Shown: positions 27,427 to 35,404 of the stretch, one piece after another | Numbering within the stretch: position 1 is the stretch's first letter | Layout: each line of letters starts with the position of its first letter | Assembly: GCF_030504955.1 (NCBI RefSeq) | Contig: NZ_JAUKTR010000002.1 | Coordinates: forward strand, 1-64,000 | DNA from: Peiella sedimenti | GTDB taxonomy: Bacteria > Pseudomonadota > Alphaproteobacteria > Caulobacterales > Caulobacteraceae | DNA length: 64,000 bases | Direction of reading: 5' to 3' | Position numbers and translations under genes: made by a program | Notes under the pieces: model-generated | What the model was told of the DNA's origin: nothing | Seen by the model: only the letters and a program-made list of their open reading frames with translations | The model's database searches: none

Positions 27427-28005
27427 ATGTTCGTGAGTGAGGGCGCCCCTGAGCGGCTTTCGACGGAGCGGCCCGAGACCGTGCTGCTGCGCCGCATCGC
27501 CCTGCGTGACCGGGCGGCCTTCGCCGAGTTGTTCAGCCTCGTGGCGCCCAAGGTGAAGGCCTATCTGATCCGCCTGGGGACCGAAGCCGCCGGCGCCGAG
27601 GAGTTGACCCAGGACGTGCTGCTGACCGTCTGGCGCAAGGCCGACCAGTTCGATCCCGCCAAGGCCGGACCCCTGACCTGGATATTCGTCATCGCCCGCA
27701 ACCGGCGCATCGATGCGCTGCGCCGCGAGCGCTCGACGGTCACCTACGGCTTCGAGCCGCCGGAACAGGCGGACGAGGACACGCCCTCGGCTGAAGCTCA
27801 GCTGAGCGGCACCGAGCGCGAAATCCGCGTGCGCGAGGCGCTGAAGCTGCTGCCGCCGGATCAGCAGGAGGTGGTCCGCCGTTCCTTTTTTGACGAGCAG
27901 CCGCACAGCGAGATCGCCGAAGCCCTGAACCTGCCACTCGGCACGGTGAAGTCACGGCTGCGCCTCGCCTTCGCCAAGCTGCGCGACCGCCTGGAGGACC
28001 TGTGA
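27427..28005 (+). CDS. ECF RNA polymerase sigma factor, RpoE/SigE (ChrR-controlled) type
   Basis: A 192-residue ECF sigma factor. Region 2 spans about 20-90 (DRAAFAELFSLVAPKVKAYL, ELTQDVLLTVWRKADQFDP, WIFVIARNRRIDALRRE). Region 4 spans about 130-190 (LKLLPPDQQEVVRRSFF, HSEIAEALNLPLGTVKSRLRLAFAKLR). ATG 27427 has GGGAGAGG upstream and gives the usual length. Upstream in-frame GTG codons would start inside the promoter. Its neighbour is a ChrR-type anti-sigma, so singlet oxygen and related stress is the expected inducer. Confidence 0.92.
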   Translation: MFVSEGAPERLSTERPETVLLRRIALRDRAAFAELFSLVAPKVKAYLIRLGTEAAGAEELTQDVLLTVWRKADQFDPAKAGPLTWIFVIARNRRIDALRRERSTVTYGFEPPEQADEDTPSAEAQLSGTEREIRVREALKLLPPDQQEVVRRSFFDEQPHSEIAEALNLPLGTVKSRLRLAFAKLRDRLEDL

Positions 28006-28631
28006 TGACGGGCGCCGCCGTCACCCCCCGCCATCATCCGTCGGAGGCCACCCTGGCCCAGTACGTGGCCGGAACCCTGCGTCCCGGTTTCGACGTGGTC
28101 GTGGCCGCGCATCTGTCGACGTGCGCCCACTGCCGGGCAGAGGCCGCGCGGCTGGAGGCCGTCGGCGCGGCCATGCTGGACGAGCAGGCGCCCGTGGACA
28201 TGTCGGCCGACGCGCTGGACCGCGCCCTGGCGCGGATCGAGACGCCCGAGGCCGAGGTCCCGCCCGCCCCGACCCTGGCCGAGGTCCTGACGCCGCGCCG
28301 CCGCCGGTGGCTGGCCCCCGGGGTGTGGACCGCCAAGGTGGACACGCCCCGCTACGCCAGCGACCGCGTCTATCTGCTGGGCGTGGGCCCGGGAATCTCC
28401 ACGGCCGATCACGGCCACGGCGGCCTTGAGTTCACCCAGGTGATCTCGGGCGCGCTGCAGGACGGGGACATCGTCTATCGGGCCGGCGATTTCATCGAGC
28501 ACGACGCCGACCACGAGCATCAGCCGGTGGTCTGGGGCGACGAGCCCTGCGTGTGTTTGTTCGCTACCCAGGGCCGGCTGAAGCCCAAGGGCTGGCTGGG
28601 GCGGCTGGTGTTCGCCCTGGCGGACGTCTGA
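28005..28631 (+). CDS. chrR: ChrR-type zinc anti-sigma factor
   Basis: A 208-residue anti-sigma factor that holds the ECF sigma until singlet oxygen or similar stress. The zinc anti-sigma motif H-x3-C-x2-C is H36, C40, C43 (HLSTCAHC). The C-terminal cupin keeps the second zinc set: H136 and H138 (DHGHGG), E142 and a His near 172. Both halves look intact. ATG 28005 overlaps the sigma stop (TGATG). GTG 28002 is the alternative start. Confidence 0.92.
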   Translation: MTGAAVTPRHHPSEATLAQYVAGTLRPGFDVVVAAHLSTCAHCRAEAARLEAVGAAMLDEQAPVDMSADALDRALARIETPEAEVPPAPTLAEVLTPRRRRWLAPGVWTAKVDTPRYASDRVYLLGVGPGISTADHGHGGLEFTQVISGALQDGDIVYRAGDFIEHDADHEHQPVVWGDEPCVCLFATQGRLKPKGWLGRLVFALADV

Positions 28632-28632
28632 C

Positions 28633-29439
28633 ATGAGCGCCGGCGACGCCCTCCTGCCGCTGGCGCTGGTTCTGGCCTCCATGCTGGCGGTCATGGCGAC
28701 CGCCTGGCTGACGCAGCGGGCGGTGCGAGACACCGGCTGGGTCGACGTCTTCTGGACCTTCGGTTCAGGGGCGATGCTGGCCCTGGCCGCCCTGTGGCCG
28801 AGCGATGCAGCCCTTCCAGAGCGGCAATGGCTGGCCGCGGCTGTCGCCGTCGTCTGGGCCGGGCGGCTGGGCGTCTATGTCGCCTCTCGCGTGGCCAAGG
28901 GGCCTGAGGATTCGCGCTACGCCCAGCTGCGACGCCTGTGGGGCGCGGACTATCAGCGCCGCCTGTTCGGCTTCGTCCTGATCCAGGCCCCGGCCACGAC
29001 GCTGCTGGCCCTGTCGGTCTTCACCGCCGCGCACGCGGGCGAACCGACGCTGGGCTGGCGCGACCTGATCGCCGTGCTGATCCTGGCCATCGGCATCGGC
29101 GGCGAGGCGCTGGCGGATGAGCAGATGCGCCGCTTCAAGGCGACGCCCGGCCACGGCCCCATCATGGATCAGGGCCTGTGGAGCTGGTCGCGGCACCCCA
29201 ACTATTTCTTCCAGTGGTTCGGCTGGCTGGCCTGGCCGGTGATGGCCCTGGATCTGGCTGAACCCTTCACGCTCACCACCCTCGTCGCGCCCGCCGTGAT
29301 GTACCTGATCCTGCGTCACGGCTCGGGCGTGCCGCCGCTGGAGCGCACCATGCTGGAGAGCCGCGGCGAGACCTTCAGGGACTACCAGTCCCGCGTCAGC
29401 GTCTTCTTCCCCCTGCCGCCCAGGAGGGTTCGCCCATGA
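28633..29439 (+). CDS. DUF1295 family membrane protein
   Basis: A 268-residue multi-pass membrane protein of DUF1295, related in fold to steroid 5-alpha-reductases and isoprenylcysteine methyltransferases. The key motif WSWSRHPNYFFQWFGWLAWP is near residues 184-203. RDTGWVDVFWT is at about 36-46. It starts 1 bp after chrR and overlaps the Cfa-like gene by ATGA. Membership in the stress operon suggests a lipid substrate. The reaction is not established. Confidence 0.88.
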   Translation: MSAGDALLPLALVLASMLAVMATAWLTQRAVRDTGWVDVFWTFGSGAMLALAALWPSDAALPERQWLAAAVAVVWAGRLGVYVASRVAKGPEDSRYAQLRRLWGADYQRRLFGFVLIQAPATTLLALSVFTAAHAGEPTLGWRDLIAVLILAIGIGGEALADEQMRRFKATPGHGPIMDQGLWSWSRHPNYFFQWFGWLAWPVMALDLAEPFTLTTLVAPAVMYLILRHGSGVPPLERTMLESRGETFRDYQSRVSVFFPLPPRRVRP

Positions 29440-30464
29440 GCCTGATGTCCCGCGCCTTCCAGGCCTTTGAGGCCGCGCCGCTGCCGGACTCGCTGCGCCG
29501 AGGCGCCGTCGACATGCTGGTCAGCCGCGCCGCGCGCCGAATGGGCGAGGGTTCTCCGGAGCTGGACCGCGCCTTCGCCGAGGCGATGGCGGCCCGCCCG
29601 ATCGCCGAGCACGCCGACGCCGCCAACCGCCAGCACTACGAGGTCCCGGCCGCCTTCTTCGAGAAGGTGCTCGGGCCGCGCCTGAAATATTCCTGCTGCC
29701 TCTATCCCGAAGGCTCCGAGACGCTGGAGCAGGCCGAGGTCCAGGCCCTGGCCGCCACCTGTGTCCACGCCGACCTGCACGACGGCCACGACATTCTGGA
29801 GCTGGGCTGCGGATGGGGTTCCCTGTCCCTATGGATGGCCGAGCGGATGCCCAACGCGCGCATCACCTCGGTGTCCAACTCGGCCGGGCAGCGCGCCTTC
29901 ATCGAGGCCGAGGCGCGGCGTCGCCAGATCACCAACCTTCGGGTCGTCACGGCGGACATGAACCGGTTCGCCCCGGACCAGCGCTTCGACCGCATCGTCT
30001 CGGTCGAGATGTTCGAGCACATGGCCAACTGGCGCGTGCTGCTGAGCCGCGTGCGCGACTGGCTGAAGCCCGACGGCCGGCTGTTCCTGCACGTTTTCGC
30101 CCACCGCACCACGCCGTACCGCTTCGAGGTCGCGGACCGCTCGGACTGGATCGCCCAGCATTTCTTCACCGGCGGCGTCATGCCCAGCCGGGGACTGATC
30201 CGCGCCTTTGACGATCTGTTCGAGGTGGAGAACGAGTGGTGGTGGAGCGGCAAACATTACGAGAAGACCGCCCTGCACTGGCTGGCCAACTTCGACGCCG
30301 CACTGCCGCACATCCGGCCCGTCCTGGCCGAGACCTACGGACCCGAGGCCCGGCTGTGGGAGCACCGCTGGCGCCTGTTCTTCCTGGCCACCGCCGGCCT
30401 GTTCGGCCACGGGACCGGGGATGAATGGGGCGTCGTCCACCACCGGCTGAAGCCGGTCCGCTGA
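29436..30464 (+). CDS. cyclopropane-fatty-acyl-phospholipid synthase family methyltransferase
   Basis: A 342-residue S-adenosylmethionine methyltransferase. It has the SAM loop ILELGCGWGSLS at 120-131, preceded by NRQHYEVPAAFF and LKYSCCLYPEGSETLEQAE, close to but different from the HYD and YSCAYF forms of classic Cfa. SVEMFEHM is near 185. The family methylates cis-unsaturated phospholipid acyl chains. In Rhodobacter, a Cfa-like enzyme of the same regulon adds a methyl group on the way to furan fatty acids. Which product is made here is inference. Confidence 0.88.
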   Translation: MSLMSRAFQAFEAAPLPDSLRRGAVDMLVSRAARRMGEGSPELDRAFAEAMAARPIAEHADAANRQHYEVPAAFFEKVLGPRLKYSCCLYPEGSETLEQAEVQALAATCVHADLHDGHDILELGCGWGSLSLWMAERMPNARITSVSNSAGQRAFIEAEARRRQITNLRVVTADMNRFAPDQRFDRIVSVEMFEHMANWRVLLSRVRDWLKPDGRLFLHVFAHRTTPYRFEVADRSDWIAQHFFTGGVMPSRGLIRAFDDLFEVENEWWWSGKHYEKTALHWLANFDAALPHIRPVLAETYGPEARLWEHRWRLFFLATAGLFGHGTGDEWGVVHHRLKPVR

Positions 30465-30477
30465 GGGAGCCGCCGCC

Positions 30478-30879
30478 ATGCAGATGGTCGTCGCCTGGAT
30501 CACCACCGCCATCGTCTTCGCCGGCGTGGACGCCGTCTGGCTGAGCCAGATGGGCCCCCGGCTGTACAAGCCCGTACTGGGCGAAATCCTGGCGCCCAAG
30601 CCTGACCTGACGGCGGCGGTCATCTTCTATCTGATCTACGTCACGGGTCTGGTGCTGTTCGTGGTCGCCCCGGCCCTGGAGCGTGGCGGCCTGATGAAGG
30701 CCGTCGTGATGGGCGCCCTGCTGGGCCTGATGGCCTACGCCACCTATGACCTGACCAACCAGGCGACCCTGCGGGTGTGGGACTGGAAAATCACGGTCAT
30801 CGACCTGTGCTGGGGCGCCTTCGTCTCGGCGGTGTCGTGCGCGGCGGCCTATATGATCGCATCGCGCGTCACGTCCTGA
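30478..30879 (+). CDS. DUF2177 family membrane protein
   Basis: A 133-residue protein with four transmembrane helices and the DUF2177 signature: FAGVDAVWLSQMGPRLYKPVLGE near the start, then AYATYDLTNQATLRVWDWKITVIDLCWG. GGGAGCC precedes the ATG, 13 bp after the Cfa-like gene. DUF2177 genes often close these lipid-modification operons. Function unknown. Confidence 0.88.
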   Translation: MQMVVAWITTAIVFAGVDAVWLSQMGPRLYKPVLGEILAPKPDLTAAVIFYLIYVTGLVLFVVAPALERGGLMKAVVMGALLGLMAYATYDLTNQATLRVWDWKITVIDLCWGAFVSAVSCAAAYMIASRVTS

Positions 30880-30939
30880 CCGGCTTCCTTTCCGCAGCGG
30901 CGCCCGTCTAGTCTGGGGCATCCGAACGGGGCCCCGACG

Positions 30940-32166
30940 ATGGACTTCACCTACTCCGAGCGCCAGCTTCACTTTCGCGACCGCGTGCGCGACTTCATCG
31001 CGCAGCGCGACGAGGCGGCCTCGCAAGCTCACCACGCCCACGAGGCCCTGACCGGACCCCAGCGCTGGACCGCGCCGGACTGGATGGAGCCCTTCAAGGA
31101 ACAGGCGCGGGCCGAGGGCCTGTGGAACCTTTTCCTGCCGCCCTCGGAAGCCCACGACGAGGGAGACTGGCGCGGCGCCGGCCTGACCAACCTGGAATAC
31201 GCCCTCTGCGCCGAGGAGATGGGGCGCAGGCCCTGGGCGTCGGAACTGTTCAACTGTTCGGCGCCCGATACCGGCAACATGGAGGTGCTGCACCGCTATG
31301 GCTCAAGGGAGCAGAAGCGCCGCTGGCTGACGCCCCTGATGAGGGGCGAGATCCGCTCGGCCTTCCTGATGACCGAGCCGGCGGTGGCGTCGTCCGACGC
31401 CACAAACATCGAGACCTCGATCGTCAGGGAGGCCGATCACTACGTGATCAATGGACGCAAGTGGTGGTCCTCGGGCGTGGGCGACCCCCGCTGCGCCGTG
31501 GCCATCGTCATGGGCAAGACGGACCCGGAAGGGCCGCGCCACGCCCAGCAGTCCCAGATCCTGGTCCCCATGGACACGCCGGGCGTCGAGGTCGTGCGCA
31601 TGCTGCCGGTGTTCGGCTATGACGACGCCCCGCACGGCCATGCCGAGGTGATCCTGAAGGACGTGCGCGTCCCGGCCGAGAACCTGATCCTCGGCGAAGG
31701 GCGCGGCTTCGAGATCGCCCAGGGACGCTTGGGCCCAGGCCGCATCCACCACTGCATGCGCACCATCGGGGCGGCGGAGGAGGCGCTGGCGGCCATGGTC
31801 CGGCGGCTGCAGAACCGCGTCGCCTTCGGCAAGCCCCTGGCCCAGCAGTCGGTCTGGGAAGAGCGGGTGGCCGAGGCCCGAATCCAGCTGGAGATGACCC
31901 GGCTGCTGTGCCTGAAGGCCGCCGACATGATGGACAAGGCGGGCAACAAGGCGGCCCAGCTGGAAATCGCCATGATCAAGGTGCAGGCGCCGACCATGGC
32001 GCTGAAGATCATAGATGACGCCATCCAGGCCCATGGCGGCGCCGGCGTCTCGGACGACTTCGCGCTGGCTCGAGCCTATGCCGGCATCCGCACCCTGCGT
32101 CTGGCGGACGGTCCGGACGAGGTCCACCGCCGCGCTATCGCCCGGCTGGAGTTCGGGCGCGGCTGA
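30940..32166 (+). CDS. acyl-CoA dehydrogenase family protein
   Basis: A 408-residue flavoenzyme that introduces an alpha,beta double bond in acyl-CoA. It shows [20 protein letters not shown] (FAD-binding middle domain), [12 protein letters not shown], and the C-terminal helices with [40 protein letters not shown]. In this family the C-terminal region often carries the base Glu or its replacement. I did not fix the residue. It stands 60 bp after DUF2177 in the same direction and could be read with that operon or alone. Confidence 0.9.
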   Translation: MDFTYSERQLHFRDRVRDFIAQRDEAASQAHHAHEALTGPQRWTAPDWMEPFKEQARAEGLWNLFLPPSEAHDEGDWRGAGLTNLEYALCAEEMGRRPWASELFNCSAPDTGNMEVLHRYGSREQKRRWLTPLMRGEIRSAFLMTEPAVASSDATNIETSIVREADHYVINGRKWWSSGVGDPRCAVAIVMGKTDPEGPRHAQQSQILVPMDTPGVEVVRMLPVFGYDDAPHGHAEVILKDVRVPAENLILGEGRGFEIAQGRLGPGRIHHCMRTIGAAEEALAAMVRRLQNRVAFGKPLAQQSVWEERVAEARIQLEMTRLLCLKAADMMDKAGNKAAQLEIAMIKVQAPTMALKIIDDAIQAHGGAGVSDDFALARAYAGIRTLRLADGPDEVHRRAIARLEFGRG

Positions 32167-32173
32167 GCAGGCT

Positions 32174-32401
32174 TCAGGCGATGATGTCCGGCAGGACGCG
32201 CGCCTCGATCTTCACGATCTCATCCTTGAGCGCCAGCTTCTGACGCTTCAGCCGGGCGATGCGCAGCTGATCCGGCACGGGCATGCGCCCCAGCGCCTCG
32301 ATGGAGGCGTCCAGGTCGGCGTGCTCCTGCTGCAGCTGGGCCAGACGCTCGCGCAGCGCCTTGTCCAGCTCCAGTTCCTCGGGCGGCTGATGGTCGTTCA
32401 T
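32174..32401 (-). CDS. YdcH/DUF465 family protein
   Basis: A 75-residue helical-hairpin protein of the YdcH (DUF465) family. LQQEHADLDASIEALGR and RIARLKRQKLALKDEIVKIEA are the two helices with the family's LKRxKLxLKDEI core. It lies tail-to-tail with the acyl-CoA dehydrogenase gene. A second YdcH protein is encoded at 33614. Function unknown. Confidence 0.88.
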   Translation of the reverse strand: MNDHQPPEELELDKALRERLAQLQQEHADLDASIEALGRMPVPDQLRIARLKRQKLALKDEIVKIEARVLPDIIA

Positions 32402-32454
32402 AAGCGCGGCGGTTCCGGATGGGCGGCGCCTCTATACTGCACGCCAATCCTTGC

Positions 32455-32925
32455 TCAAAGGCGCCCGGCCAGCGTCTCCAGCGCGGGGCGGGGCACAACG
32501 CGCGACCAGGCCCGGGCCGCCTGCGCGAGGGCGGGCGTCGGGTCCGACGACGGGGCTCCGGTCGGCGTTGGACCCAGCGCCTCCAGGTCGGACAGCAGGC
32601 CGCGCTCCGCAGCCAGTTCGGCCGCCTTCACCGCCTGGCGAGCCGCGAGGCGGGTGACGTCTTCCATGTCGGGAATGGGCGACTTCAGCCGGCGGCGTAC
32701 GGCGCGAAGGGGCTGGACGGCGGCCTGGTCCCAGGCGCGGGCGGCGTCCGCCGCGGCCTCCAGCGTTTCGTCATCGAGGCGGCGGCCCGTGCGGGCGCAC
32801 CAGGCGGCGAACAGCAGAAGGCAGACATTCTGCCCGTACTCGTCCTGGAGAGAGAGGCAGGCCTCGGACACCCCCTCGCGGGCATAGGCGGCGAGGGCCC
32901 AGTCCCACAGACCCTGATCGGTCAC
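32455..32925 (-). CDS. TIGR02444/DUF2390 family protein
   Basis: A 156-residue helical protein. The start VTDQGLWDWALAAYAREGV and then CLSLQDEYGQNVCLLLFAAW fit the TIGR02444 (DUF2390) family. GTG 32925 overlaps the ubiX stop by GTGA, so it is coupled to ubiX. A longer open frame upstream is antisense-like sequence inside ubiX. Function unknown. Confidence 0.8.
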   Translation of the reverse strand: MTDQGLWDWALAAYAREGVSEACLSLQDEYGQNVCLLLFAAWCARTGRRLDDETLEAAADAARAWDQAAVQPLRAVRRRLKSPIPDMEDVTRLAARQAVKAAELAAERGLLSDLEALGPTPTGAPSSDPTPALAQAARAWSRVVPRPALETLAGRL

Positions 32926-33509
32926 GCCTCGCCGTCCAGGCCGCCCCAGCGGCGCGTGGCCGACCAGTCCAGTCCCAGCAGGTCGAGGGCGCGCCCGACC
33001 GACTGGTCCACCATCTGCTCGATGCTCCGGGGCTTGGCGTAAAAGGCCGGCAGGGGCGGGGCGATGGTCGCCCCCATCTCGGCCAGGGCGGTCATGGTGC
33101 GCAGGTGGCCGAGGTGCAGGGGGGTCTCGCGGACCATCAGCACTAGGGGCCGCCGCTCCTTGAGCGTCACGTCGGCGGCGCGGGTCAGGAGGGACGAGGT
33201 CACGCCGGTGGCGATCTCGCTCATGGTCCGGACCGAGCACGGCGCGATGATCATGCCCAGGGTCCGGAACGAACCAGACGCGATGGCGGCGCCCACCTCG
33301 CCCACGCGGTAGGTCACATCGGCGCGGGCGGCGAGGTCCGCAGGACTGAGATCCAGTTCCTGGGACAGGGTCAGGGCGGCGGCCCGGCTGGCCACAAGAT
33401 GGGTCTCGACGCCCAGCTCGCGCAGCGCCTCGAGCACGCGCACGGCGTAGACGGCACCGGACGCGCCGGAGACGCCGACGACGACGCGGGTCTTCGAGCT
33501 GGAGGTCAT
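32922..33509 (-). CDS. ubiX: flavin prenyltransferase
   Basis: A 195-residue enzyme that prenylates FMN to make the cofactor of UbiD. Motifs: VVVGVSGASGAVYAVRVLEAL at the start, SGSFRTLGMIIAPCSVRTMSEIATG, and RRPLVLMVRETPLHLGHLRTM. ATG 33509 is chosen because the conserved region begins soon after. The upstream extension is not protein-like. ubiD is encoded at 3965-5494, so the pair is on the same chromosome segment but unlinked. Confidence 0.95.
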   Translation of the reverse strand: MTSSSKTRVVVGVSGASGAVYAVRVLEALRELGVETHLVASRAAALTLSQELDLSPADLAARADVTYRVGEVGAAIASGSFRTLGMIIAPCSVRTMSEIATGVTSSLLTRAADVTLKERRPLVLMVRETPLHLGHLRTMTALAEMGATIAPPLPAFYAKPRSIEQMVDQSVGRALDLLGLDWSATRRWGGLDGEA

Positions 33510-33613
33510 GGGCGTGCTCCGCACTCCGTGATCGCCGCGTAACCGAATGTGACTACACAATGTGGGCTAGCAGGCGTTGACTTGATGATCCCTTCAAAGA
33601 GGAGGCGCAAGCC

Positions 33614-33784
33614 ATGGCGATTGACGCTCGTATCCGCGAACTGGGAAACCGCCGCCGTCAGCTGGACGCGGCGATCCACCAGGAGGAGACCCGGCCGATG
33701 GCCGACTCTCTGCAGATCCGAACCCTGAAGCGTCAAAAGCTGAGGTTGAAGGAGCAGATCGAAAGCCTGCAGGCGCAGGCCTGA
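33614..33784 (+). CDS. small YdcH/DUF465 family protein
   Basis: A 56-residue protein read from ATG 33614, preceded by GAGGAGG. It begins MAIDARIRELGNRRRQLDAA and ends in a helix with LKRQKLRLKEQIESLQAQA, the same L-K-R-Q-K-L core as the protein at 32174-32401. It is divergent from ubiX. The strong ribosome site and family match support it despite its size. Confidence 0.85.
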   Translation: MAIDARIRELGNRRRQLDAAIHQEETRPMADSLQIRTLKRQKLRLKEQIESLQAQA

Positions 33785-33830
33785 TCTGATCCGGAGGGCG
33801 GCGGTCGAGCCGCCGCCCCATTTCCCGTCG

Positions 33831-34514
33831 TCAGTCCTGATCGTCCTCGGCGTCGCCGAAGACGGAGGCCGCGGTCGGCTCATCGCCGGCAAAGGCGTCC
33901 TCTTCGGGCTCGAAGCCCTGATCGGCAGGCTGCTCGTCTTCCACCGCCGGAGCCAGGGTCGGGCCGCCGTTCTTGGCGTCGTCGCGCATCTTCTTCTCGG
34001 CCGCCTTGCGGACCACTTCGTCCAGCTCGATCTGGCCGACGAGGCCCAACGTCACCGGATCGACCGGCTTGATGTTGGCGATGTTCCAGTGGGTGCGGTT
34101 GCGCACGCTGTCGATCGTCGACTTGGTGGTGCCGAGCAGCTTGGCGATCTGGGCGTCGGCCACCTCGGGGTGGTTCTTGACGAACCACATGATGGCGTCC
34201 GGGCGGTCCTGGCGGCGCGAGACCGGGGTGTAGCGGGCCTGCTTCTTGCCGGTCTTCAGCAGCTCGGCGTGGCGGCCGACCTGGGCCTTCATGCGGTAGT
34301 TGGCGTCGGCGTGGGCCCGGTCCAGCTCTTCGCGGGTCAGCTGGCCGTTGCCGATGGGATCGGCGCCGCGGATGTCGCGGGCGACGTCGCCGTCGGCGAT
34401 GCCCTTCACCTCAAGCGGGTGCAGACCGCAGAAGTCGGCGATCTGCTCGAAGGTGAGCGAGGTGTTGTCGACCAGCCAGACAGCGGTGGCCTTGGGGTAG
34501 AGGACGTCGTTCAT
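33831..34514 (-). CDS. trcR: cell-cycle transcriptional regulator TrcR (DUF1013)
   Basis: A 227-residue DUF1013 protein, named TrcR in Caulobacter-type alphaproteobacteria. It begins MNDVLYPKATAVWLVDNTSL. A helix-turn-helix-like part reads FEQIADFCGLHPLEVKGI, and a second reads ADAQIAKLLGTTKSTIDSVRNRTHWN. The acidic tail (EPEEDAFAGDEP) is typical. A role in RNA-polymerase-linked cell-cycle transcription is family knowledge. A strong hairpin lies in the leader region. Confidence 0.92.
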   Translation of the reverse strand: MNDVLYPKATAVWLVDNTSLTFEQIADFCGLHPLEVKGIADGDVARDIRGADPIGNGQLTREELDRAHADANYRMKAQVGRHAELLKTGKKQARYTPVSRRQDRPDAIMWFVKNHPEVADAQIAKLLGTTKSTIDSVRNRTHWNIANIKPVDPVTLGLVGQIELDEVVRKAAEKKMRDDAKNGGPTLAPAVEDEQPADQGFEPEEDAFAGDEPTAASVFGDAEDDQD

Positions 34515-34578
34515 GGGCCTTGGCGAGCCTTCTGGTTGAGGCGCCCGGACGGGCGCTGGGCGTACGCCCGAAACAGCG

Positions 34579-34602
34579 GCGCCCGGCCTTTCGGCCGGGC
34601 GC
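34579..34602. other. 10-bp perfect hairpin upstream of trcR
   Basis: GCGCCCGGCC at 34579-34588, loop TTTC, GGCCGGGCGC at 34593-34602. It sits 65 bases upstream of the trcR start in a 254-bp spacer whose other flank is the crystallin-domain gene. Neither strand has a T-run after it, so a simple terminator is unlikely. A leader structure of trcR is possible. I see nothing else clear in this spacer. Confidence 0.45.
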
Positions 34603-34768
34603 GGGAGCCCTTCCCATACTACCGGACGGGCCGGTTGGAAACCGTCAGATGAACGCCGGCTGACGAAGGGCGGTCAGCCGAGGTTCAGCTTGGCCGTCGC
34701 ATCCTGAGCCCCAGACCGGCGTTCTTCCTGGTGGGAGGGCGCGTGAAGACAAGACAAGGAGCGTTCCC

Positions 34769-35401
34769 ATGTCCGCACGTATCACCGCCTCGATCGGCGC
34801 CGCCGCGCTGGCGCTGGCCGCAGCCGCCGCCACGCCGCAGGCCGCCTCGGCCCAGGAGTACGGCCACCGCGACCCCTACGGCCCGCGCGGCGACTACCAG
34901 CAGCTGTGCCGCAACATCTCGGAGCGCGGCAACATGATCTCCGCCTACTGCCCCGGCGCCGGCGGGCGCTGGCAAAGCTCGACCATCAACCGGGCCAACT
35001 GCCGCGACGGCCGGGTCGAGGTGGTGAACGGCGTCCTGGCCTGCGCCAACTGGGGCCGTGACGGCCGCCGCGATGATGACCGCTGGGATCGTAGGGATGA
35101 CCGTCGAGACGACCGTTGGGACGACCGCCGCGGCGGCCGTGGCCGGGGCATCGTGGTCTACGAGCACGCGGGTTTCCAGGGCCGGTCCATGAGCTTCCGC
35201 GGGGCCATCGTGGACCTGCGCGAGACCGGCATGAACGACCGCATCAGCTCCATGGAGGTGCGCGGAACCTGGCTGGCCTGCTCGGACTCGCACTTCCGGG
35301 GCCAGTGCCGCACCTTCACCGGCCGGGTCTATGACCTGCGCCAGCAGGGCTTCAACGATCGCATCTCCTCGCTGCGTCCCGCCGGCGGGGGCCGCTGGTA
35401 A
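34769..35401 (+). CDS. secreted CVNH plus beta/gamma-crystallin domain protein
   Basis: A 210-residue exported protein. The signal peptide ends in ASAQ near 30. Residues about 43-91 resemble a CVNH (cyanovirin-N homology) domain: DYQQLCRNISERGNMIS then ANCRDGRVEVVNGVLAC, with Cys in the expected places. A highly charged linker of Asp/Arg repeats (RRDDRRDDRWDDRRGG) follows. Residues about 126-205 are a beta/gamma-crystallin domain (IVVYEHAGFQGRSMSF, FNDRISSLR). Crystallin domains often bind calcium and CVNH domains bind glycans, so cell-surface binding is inference. Confidence 0.75.
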   Translation: MSARITASIGAAALALAAAAATPQAASAQEYGHRDPYGPRGDYQQLCRNISERGNMISAYCPGAGGRWQSSTINRANCRDGRVEVVNGVLACANWGRDGRRDDDRWDRRDDRRDDRWDDRRGGRGRGIVVYEHAGFQGRSMSFRGAIVDLRETGMNDRISSMEVRGTWLACSDSHFRGQCRTFTGRVYDLRQQGFNDRISSLRPAGGGRW

Positions 35402-35404
35402 GCC

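Noticed and set aside
34579..34602. Rho-independent terminator
   Set aside because: No T-run after the stem on either strand, and no gene ends next to it.
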